Of a stretch of 64,000 nucleotides of DNA, positions 58,738-64,000 are shown in pieces. Source of the DNA: Sphingomonas naphthae. Lineage in GTDB: Bacteria; Pseudomonadota; Alphaproteobacteria; Sphingomonadales; Sphingomonadaceae. The notes beneath the pieces are model-generated. The model had not been told where the DNA came from, searched no databases, and saw only the letters and a list, made by a program, of their open reading frames with translations. Each line of letters opens with the position of its first letter. Position 1 is the stretch's first letter. Position numbers and translations under genes: made by a program. The stretch is taken from NCBI RefSeq assembly GCF_028607085.1, contig NZ_CP117411.1:1674001-1738000 (forward strand), given 5' to 3'.

Positions 58738-59682
58738 GTGGTGGCCCTCTACCAATTCACCCGCTTCGACGATCGCGCGGGCGTCCGCGCGGGGCTGGCC
58801 GCCGTCTGTGCGCGCCGCGACATCCGGGGCACCTTGCTGGTCGCGCGCGAGGGCATCAACGGCACGATCGCGGGGAGCGACGCGGGGATCGGCCACGTCC
58901 TCGATCACATCCGCGCCCTGCCCGGCTGCGCCGCGATCGACGTGAAGGAATCGCGCGCCGCCACCCTGCCCTTCCATCGCATGAAGGTGCGCCTCAAGGC
59001 CGAGATCGTGACGATGGGCCTGCCGGACGTCGATCCGCTGGGCGGCACCGGCCATTATGTCGAGCCGGCCGACTGGAACGCCCTGATCGACGATCCCGCC
59101 ACCATCCTTATCGATACGCGCAACGATTATGAGGTCGCCATCGGCACCTTCGCCGGCGCGATCGACCCGCGCACGAAAAGTTTCCGCGACTTCCCCGACT
59201 GGTTTCGAGCCTACCGCGACGAACTCACCGCCGGGGGCCAGCCGCCGAAGATCGCGATGTTCTGCACCGGCGGTATCCGCTGCGAGAAAGCCACCGCCTT
59301 CCTCAAGGCCGAGGGGCTCGACGACGTCCATCATCTGAAGGGCGGCATCCTCGCCTATCTGGAAAAGGTCGAGGCGCGGGACAGCCGCTGGCAGGGCGAA
59401 TGCTTCGTGTTCGACGAGCGGGTCGCGATCGGCCACGGCCTCCAGCCCGGCAGCCACGCGCTATGCCGCGCCTGCCGGATGCCCGTCAGCCCCGAACAGC
59501 GCGCCTCCCCGCTCTATGTCGAGGGCGTGAGTTGCCCCGCCTGCCACGCTGATCGCACCGAGGATCAGCGGCGCGGCTATGCCGAACGCCACCGCCAGAC
59601 CCGCCTCGCCGAAGCGCGCGGGCAGCGCCATATCGGATCGGTCGGGGGTTCGGCCGTGGACTCAGTCGCGCGCGACGAGTGA
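58738..59682 (+). CDS. trhO: tRNA uridine(34) hydroxylase TrhO (rhodanese-domain)
   Basis: TrhO (YceA) adds oxygen at uridine 34 of certain tRNAs to form 5-hydroxyuridine. The 314-residue protein has the N-terminal acylphosphatase-like domain (REGINGTIAGSDAGI), the rhodanese domain with DTRNDYEVAIGTFAGAIDP and the catalytic-loop MFCTGGIRCEKATAFL (active cysteine), and the C-terminal Cys motif CRACRMPVSPEQ...CPAC. GTG at 58738 is the apparent start; the upstream frame has no ATG nearby. It converges on gmhB with a 21-bp overlap. Confidence 0.9.
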   Translation: MVALYQFTRFDDRAGVRAGLAAVCARRDIRGTLLVAREGINGTIAGSDAGIGHVLDHIRALPGCAAIDVKESRAATLPFHRMKVRLKAEIVTMGLPDVDPLGGTGHYVEPADWNALIDDPATILIDTRNDYEVAIGTFAGAIDPRTKSFRDFPDWFRAYRDELTAGGQPPKIAMFCTGGIRCEKATAFLKAEGLDDVHHLKGGILAYLEKVEARDSRWQGECFVFDERVAIGHGLQPGSHALCRACRMPVSPEQRASPLYVEGVSCPACHADRTEDQRRGYAERHRQTRLAEARGQRHIGSVGGSAVDSVARDE

Positions 59683-60207
59683 CTCGATCAGGATCGCGGC
59701 GGCCAGCAGATCGGCCACGATCGGCGATCCATCGGTCACTTTCCCGGCCTCCTCGCCGCCATGGCCGGTCGTGACGAGGATGCCGCGCGCGCCCGCCGCC
59801 TTCGCCGCCCCCAGATCGGCGCGCTTGTCGCCCACCATGAACGAGCGCGCCGGATCGAGATCGAGATCGCGCGCCGCCTCCAGCAGCATCCCCGGCGCGG
59901 GCTTGCGGCAATCGCAGACATCCTCCGGCCCGTGCGGGCAGAGATACCAGCCGGCGATCTCCACGCCCTCGGCCGCCAGATATTCGCCGACCCGCGCATT
60001 GACCGCCTCGGCCGCCGCGCGATCGAAATAGCCCCGGCCGATGCCCGACTGGTTGGTGACGACCACCAGCGGCCACCCCTGCCCCGCCAGCCGCCGCAGC
60101 CCTTCGGCGGCATTGGTTTCCAGCTCGACGCCGTCGGGATCGGCCAGATAGTCGCGCTCGACGATGATCGTGCCGTCGCGGTCCAGGAAGATCGCCGGCC
60201 GGCTCAT
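59662..60207 (-). CDS. gmhB: D-glycero-D-manno-heptose-1,7-bisphosphate 7-phosphatase
   Basis: The 181-residue HAD phosphatase removes the 7-phosphate from heptose bisphosphate on the way to ADP-heptose. DxD motif in FLDRDGTII (D9 and D11), VVTNQSGIGRG, zinc-binding CPHGPEDVCDCRKPAPGM, and motif IV GDKRADLGAAKAAG. ATG at 60207 overlaps the stop of the GT9 gene by 4 bp. Last gene of the heptose operon. Its 3' end overlaps the trhO 3' end by 21 bp. Confidence 0.93.
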   Translation of the reverse strand: MSRPAIFLDRDGTIIVERDYLADPDGVELETNAAEGLRRLAGQGWPLVVVTNQSGIGRGYFDRAAAEAVNARVGEYLAAEGVEIAGWYLCPHGPEDVCDCRKPAPGMLLEAARDLDLDPARSFMVGDKRADLGAAKAAGARGILVTTGHGGEEAGKVTDGSPIVADLLAAAILIESLVARD

Positions 60208-61208
60208 CCGATCAGCTCCAGCGCGGCCGCGCGCACCTGCTCGGGCAGGATCGCCGCCACGCCGCGCATGTCGTGCACCACGCGATGCCCCTGGCCATAA
60301 GGGTGCCATTTGCGCGGCCGGTTGAAATTGCCGAAGATGCCCACCGTCCGCGTGCCGCCCGCCGCCGCCAGATGCAGCGGCCCGCTGTCATGGCCGATGA
60401 ACAATCTGGCGCCGCCCAGCGCGGCGGCGGATTCGCGCGGCTTCAGCCGGCCGCACAGATCGACGCTCGGCCCCGGCCATTCCGCCAGCACCGCCGCCGA
60501 CCGCGCCGAATCCTCGGCCGCGCCCACCGCGACCAGCCCATGCCCCGGAAAGGCGGGCGCGAGCGAGGCCAGCAGCGCCGACCAGTTCGCATCGCCCCAA
60601 TCCTTCGACGCGTCCTTGCCGCCCAGATTGATGCCGATGAAGGGTGCATCGCCCAGCGGCGCCAGCGCGGTCGCCGCCGCCGCTTTCTCGGCCGCCGTCA
60701 ACCGTAGATCCCAGCCATCGGCCGCATGCGGATCGACGACACCCAAAGGCGCCATCGTCCGCGCCAGCCGCTCGACCTCGGGCTCTTCCTCGCCGGTCGC
60801 GGGATCGATGCGGTTGTCGTGCAGGTCTGCGGTGACGGGCGCGCACAGCACCGTCTTGATCCCCGCCAGCCGGAAGAAGGCGATGTCGCGCCGCACATTC
60901 TTCAACCCGCGCGCCGCCGCCAGATAGACGAGCGTATCCGCCCCCGTCTTGCGCAGCGCCCGCGCCACCCGCCACAGCTTCAGCGGCGATCGCGTGCCGA
61001 CCGGATAGTCGATCACCCCGTCGATCAGCCCGCCCGGCCCCAGGATGATCTCCAGCGCCGCCGCCTTGGACGAGATCGGCACGTTGGTCAGCACCAGCCG
61101 CCGCCGCCCCGGAAAGGCCCGCTCGATCGCGTGGAAGCAGGGCAGCGCCACGACGGTGTCGCCGAGGCTGCCGAGGCGATAGATCAGGATCGGGGCATCG
61201 TTGGCCAT
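60204..61208 (-). CDS. Glycosyltransferase family 9 (heptosyltransferase-like)
   Basis: 334 residues of the ADP-heptose:LPS heptosyltransferase family: ILIYRLGSLGDTVVALPCFH (N-terminal donor-domain motif), GINLGGKDASKDWGDANWSA, LFIGHDSGPLHLAAAGGTRT (nucleotide-sugar site) and VGIFGNFNRPRKWHPYG. Cytoplasmic, membrane-associated; likely transfers heptose to a glycolipid or glycan. Sits between the hldD and gmhB genes, 4-bp overlaps or gaps, so the sugar made by the operon is probably its donor. Confidence 0.9.
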   Translation of the reverse strand: MANDAPILIYRLGSLGDTVVALPCFHAIERAFPGRRRLVLTNVPISSKAAALEIILGPGGLIDGVIDYPVGTRSPLKLWRVARALRKTGADTLVYLAAARGLKNVRRDIAFFRLAGIKTVLCAPVTADLHDNRIDPATGEEEPEVERLARTMAPLGVVDPHAADGWDLRLTAAEKAAAATALAPLGDAPFIGINLGGKDASKDWGDANWSALLASLAPAFPGHGLVAVGAAEDSARSAAVLAEWPGPSVDLCGRLKPRESAAALGGARLFIGHDSGPLHLAAAGGTRTVGIFGNFNRPRKWHPYGQGHRVVHDMRGVAAILPEQVRAAALELIG

Positions 61209-61212
61209 GGGA

Positions 61213-62199
61213 TCAGCGATAGCGATCCTCGCGGCCGAGATGCTCGAACACATAGTCCGCCACCCCGTCCTCCAGCGACGTCGCCGGCGCGTCATAGCCC
61301 ATGCCGCGCAGCTTCCCCATCTCCGCCTCGGTGAAGTATTGATATCGATCGCGGATCGATTCCGGCATCTCGATATATTCGACGTCGACGGCCTTGTTCA
61401 TCACCCGGCCGAGCGCCTTGGCGATATCCAGGAAGGACCGCGCCTCTCCCGATCCGATGTTGAACACGCCATTGTCGAACTTGTTATCGAGCAGCCACAG
61501 GATCGACCGCGTGCAATCGCGGACATAGACGAAGTCGCGCCGCTGATCGCCGTCGGCGATGCCGTCGCGATACGACTTGAACAGCCGCACCTTTTCGCCG
61601 GCCGTCACCTGCGCGTGCAGCTTGCACGCGACCGACATCATGTCGTCCTTGTGATATTCGTTCGGGCCATAGACGTTGAAGAACTTGAGCCCGGCCCATT
61701 GCGGCGGCGTCGGCTCGCCCGCCGCCACCCGCTCGGCGAAGATCACGTCGGTCGCCTTCTTGCTCCACCCATAAGCGTTGAGCGGCTGGAGCGCCTGCTG
61801 CGCGGCGAGGCTGTCGTCGTCGGTGAAGCCCGTCTCGATCCCGCCATAGGTCGCGGCCGACGAGGCGTAGATCAGCGGCACCTGATGCTTGGTGCACCAG
61901 TCCCACAGCGCGACCGTATAATTGATGTTGAGATCGACGAGCCTGTCCACGTCGCGCTCGGTCGTCGCCGAGATGGCGCCCATGTGGATCACCGCGCGGA
62001 TCTCGGCGGCGTGCGCGTCGAGGAAGGGAAGGATCACCTCCGGCTTCACGAAATGGCGGATGCGCCGCTTGGCCAGATTGCGCCACCGCTCGTCGGTGCC
62101 GAACCAGTCCACCACCGCGATCGGCCCGTCCCCCCGCGCCTCGAGATCCGCGACGATATTCGAGCCGATGAACCCGGCGGCCCCTGTGACGACGATCAT
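61213..62199 (-). CDS. hldD: ADP-L-glycero-D-manno-heptose 6-epimerase
   Basis: 328-residue extended SDR: NAD site MIVVTGAAGFIGSNIVADLE, the catalytic serine in YASSAATYGG, Y-x3-K in YGWSKKATD, and KFFNVYGPNEYHKDDMMSV, which is a typical HldD (RfaD) block. Converts ADP-D-glycero- to ADP-L-glycero-manno-heptose. The ATG overlaps the hldE stop by 4 bp (ATGA). Confidence 0.95.
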   Translation of the reverse strand: MIVVTGAAGFIGSNIVADLEARGDGPIAVVDWFGTDERWRNLAKRRIRHFVKPEVILPFLDAHAAEIRAVIHMGAISATTERDVDRLVDLNINYTVALWDWCTKHQVPLIYASSAATYGGIETGFTDDDSLAAQQALQPLNAYGWSKKATDVIFAERVAAGEPTPPQWAGLKFFNVYGPNEYHKDDMMSVACKLHAQVTAGEKVRLFKSYRDGIADGDQRRDFVYVRDCTRSILWLLDNKFDNGVFNIGSGEARSFLDIAKALGRVMNKAVDVEYIEMPESIRDRYQYFTEAEMGKLRGMGYDAPATSLEDGVADYVFEHLGREDRYR

Positions 62200-63668
62200 T
62201 CCGCAGCCTCCGCCGGCGCCGAGGCCCGTGCAATGATGTTGGTGGTGCTGCGCCCCGGCACCAGTTCGTAGGTCAGCACCGTGCCGCCGCGCGCCAGCAC
62301 CGTGTCCGCGCCTATGATCTGGTCGATCGTGTAATCGGCGCCCTTCACCAGCAGGTCGGGCTGGAGCGCCTCGATCAGTTCCTTCGGCGTATCCTCCTCG
62401 AACACCACCACCAGATCGGTCACGCCGAGCGCAGCGATGATCTGGGCGCGGTCGCTCTCGCTGTTGATCGGGCGGCTCGGCCCCTTGAGGCGCTTGACCG
62501 AGCTGTCGGCGTTCACCGCCACGATCAGCCGGTCGCAATGCGCGCGGGCGAATTCGAGGATGCCGACATGGCCGACATGCAGGATATCGAAGCAACCGTT
62601 GGTGAAGCCCACCGTCAGCCCGTCGCGCTCCCACAGCCGCCGCCGGGTGATCGCCAGATCGAGATCGGCCACCTTGGAATTGGGCGAGGACATGCCGAGG
62701 CTCGACAGCCGCGCCAGTTCCTCGTGCAGTTCGGATCGGCTGACCGTCGCGGTGCCGCGCTTGCCGACGACCACGCCGCCCGCCGCATTGGCGATCGTCG
62801 CCGCCTCGGGCAGCGCCAGCCCCGCGCCGAGGCACAGCGACAGCGTCGCGATCACCGTATCGCCCGCGCCAACCACGTCGAACACGTCGCGCGCGCTGGC
62901 GGGGATATGCACCGGCGCCTGATCGGGCCGCAGCAGCGACATGCCGCGCTCGGCCCGCGTCAGCAGGATCGCCTCGATATCCGTGCCGCTGAGGGCGATA
63001 CCACCCGCCTGCTCGGCACCCTCGTCCTCATGCGGATCGATCCCGGTCGCGGCCAGCGCCTCCTTGGCATTGGGGGTCACAACCGTCGCCCCGGCATAGC
63101 GGCGGAAATCGGGCGTCTTGGGATCGACCACCACCGGCACCCCGGCGGCGCGCGCGACCGCGATGATCCCGGCCACCACCTCGGGCGTCAGCACGCCCTT
63201 GGCATAATCGGAGAGGACGACGACCTGATGCTCGCCGATCTGGTCCGCCACGGTCTTGACGATCGCCTGGCCAGTCGCCGCGGCGATGTCGCCCGGTTCC
63301 TCGCGGTCGGCGCGCAAGAGATGCTGGCCCTGCGCCACGAAGCGGGTCTTTTCGATCGTCGGCCGCCCGGCTTCGGCGATCAGCGCCGGGGTGATCCGCC
63401 CGCAGGTGGAAAGCTGGAACGCCAGCTCGGCCGCCGCCGCATCCTCGCCGACGCAGCCGATCAGGGTGCAGCGTCCGCCCAGCGCCGAGATGTTGCGGCC
63501 GACGTTGGCGGCGCCGCCGGGCACGCTCTCGGTCGCCTTCAGATGGATGATCGGCACCGGGCTTTCGGGCGAGATGCGCTGCACCACCCCCTTCATGAAC
63601 CGGTCGAGCATCACGTCGCCGACGACCAGGATCGCGATACTCTCGAAATCCGGCAAACCGTTCGTCAT
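62196..63668 (-). CDS. hldE: Bifunctional D-glycero-beta-D-manno-heptose-7-phosphate kinase / adenylyltransferase
   Basis: 490 residues: an N-terminal ribokinase-like kinase (VGDVMLDRFMKGVVQRISPE, GGAANVGRNISALGG, ARDVFDVVGAGDTVIATLSL with the catalytic Asp) and a C-terminal cytidylyltransferase-like domain (TNGCFDILHVGHVGILEFA, ATP-binding HxGH). It phosphorylates heptose-7-phosphate at C1 and later adds AMP. ATG at 63668 is the conventional start; the longer frame to 63731 has no support. Confidence 0.96.
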   Translation of the reverse strand: MTNGLPDFESIAILVVGDVMLDRFMKGVVQRISPESPVPIIHLKATESVPGGAANVGRNISALGGRCTLIGCVGEDAAAAELAFQLSTCGRITPALIAEAGRPTIEKTRFVAQGQHLLRADREEPGDIAAATGQAIVKTVADQIGEHQVVVLSDYAKGVLTPEVVAGIIAVARAAGVPVVVDPKTPDFRRYAGATVVTPNAKEALAATGIDPHEDEGAEQAGGIALSGTDIEAILLTRAERGMSLLRPDQAPVHIPASARDVFDVVGAGDTVIATLSLCLGAGLALPEAATIANAAGGVVVGKRGTATVSRSELHEELARLSSLGMSSPNSKVADLDLAITRRRLWERDGLTVGFTNGCFDILHVGHVGILEFARAHCDRLIVAVNADSSVKRLKGPSRPINSESDRAQIIAALGVTDLVVVFEEDTPKELIEALQPDLLVKGADYTIDQIIGADTVLARGGTVLTYELVPGRSTTNIIARASAPAEAAE

Positions 63669-63756
63669 TCCTGCGTCCCCCCATGCCGAAACAATCGGCA
63701 TCGAAATGGTGAAAATCCCGTGCAATCTCACCGGGAGCCCCCCGCCCCCGTCCTTG

Positions 63757-64000
63757 TTATTGCGCCGCAGCGACAGCCGGCCGGCCGGTGGGGTCGAACG
63801 AACCGGTATGCAGCAGCGGCAGCAGACCGGTCATGATATGATAGAAGGACGATGCGGTCGCCGGCTCGTCGACGATCGAGCCGTCGAGCAGCATCCGATC
63901 GAGCCAGAGGCCCGGCACGGGCACCTCCAGAAACCGTCGCAACGTTCCGAAGGCATCGAGCGCGGCGGTATCGAGCCTCGCCTTTTCCGCCCCTTCGACC
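63757..64000 (-). CDS. AGE-family epimerase/isomerase, C-terminal part (partial)
   Basis: The last 80 residues of a gene that enters from beyond the window on the minus strand: LDAFGTLRRFLEVPVPGLWL, DRMLLDGSIVDEPATASSFY, HIMTGLLPLL. This is the C-terminal end of the (alpha/alpha)6-barrel N-acylglucosamine 2-epimerase / mannose isomerase family. It precedes hldE by 88 bp, in the same direction, so it may belong to the same sugar operon. Confidence 0.82.
   Translation of the reverse strand, partial: VEGAEKARLDTAALDAFGTLRRFLEVPVPGLWLDRMLLDGSIVDEPATASSFYHIMTGLLPLLHTGSFDPTGRPAVAAAQ

Overview
This is a GC-rich window from an alphaproteobacterial chromosome, most likely a member of the Sphingomonadaceae. 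The attribution is an inference from three things: the housekeeping gene content, the GAAC-N7-GAAC type SOS box, and the many long palindromic intergenic repeats typical of sphingomonads. No rRNA, tRNA or CRISPR array was seen.

Layout. 1-1250: the edge of an IS3-family insertion sequence next to an AT-richer orphan gene. 1.3-5.4 kb: class I ribonucleotide reductase (nrdB and nrdA on the minus strand, separated by two small genes). 5.8-10.9 kb: hemW, chorismate mutase, a LpoA-like lipoprotein, rsmI, yraN and gshB. 10.9-16.9 kb: the SOS mutagenesis operon imuA-imuB-dnaE2 behind a LexA box. 17-20 kb: a BtuFCD/FecBCD-type ABC transporter. 20.4-29 kb: priA, a DUF1289 gene, a secreted HExxH peptidase, secA and a VapBC-like toxin-antitoxin pair. 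29-37 kb: argJ, a GST, an inositol-phosphatase-family enzyme, an S41 peptidase lipoprotein, a proline-iminopeptidase-like hydrolase and uvrC.

37.4-58.3 kb is an accessory catabolic island. It encodes a ThDP lyase, four SDRs, two SnoaL-like proteins, a Baeyer-Villiger monooxygenase, an AraC regulator, an ABM-domain protein, an HTD2-type hydratase paired with a CitE-type lyase, an SMP-30 lactonase, a beta-hydroxyacid dehydrogenase, three family III CoA-transferases (two of them a likely heteromer), a MaoC-type hydratase, an isochorismatase-fold protein and a GntR regulator. A plausible reading is ketone to lactone (monooxygenase), lactone opening (SMP-30), alcohol oxidation (SDRs), CoA activation (CoA-transferases), hydration and C-C cleavage (HTD2/MaoC plus CitE). 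A shared palindrome, GATAATGCATTATC or close to it, lies upstream of three transcription units in the right half. One of these contains the GntR gene, which suggests an autoregulated local regulon.

58.4-64 kb: a small hypothetical gene, trhO, then a minus-strand ADP-heptose operon (hldE-hldD-GT9-gmhB) and the end of an AGE-family epimerase at the window edge.

Two observations stand out. First, three different palindromic repeat elements sit inside imuB and dnaE2 and are translated in frame. Second, the GntR-linked catabolic island has a CoA-transferase subunit without its catalytic Asp, an isochorismatase-fold enzyme without its Cys and a ThDP enzyme with an unusual cofactor motif.
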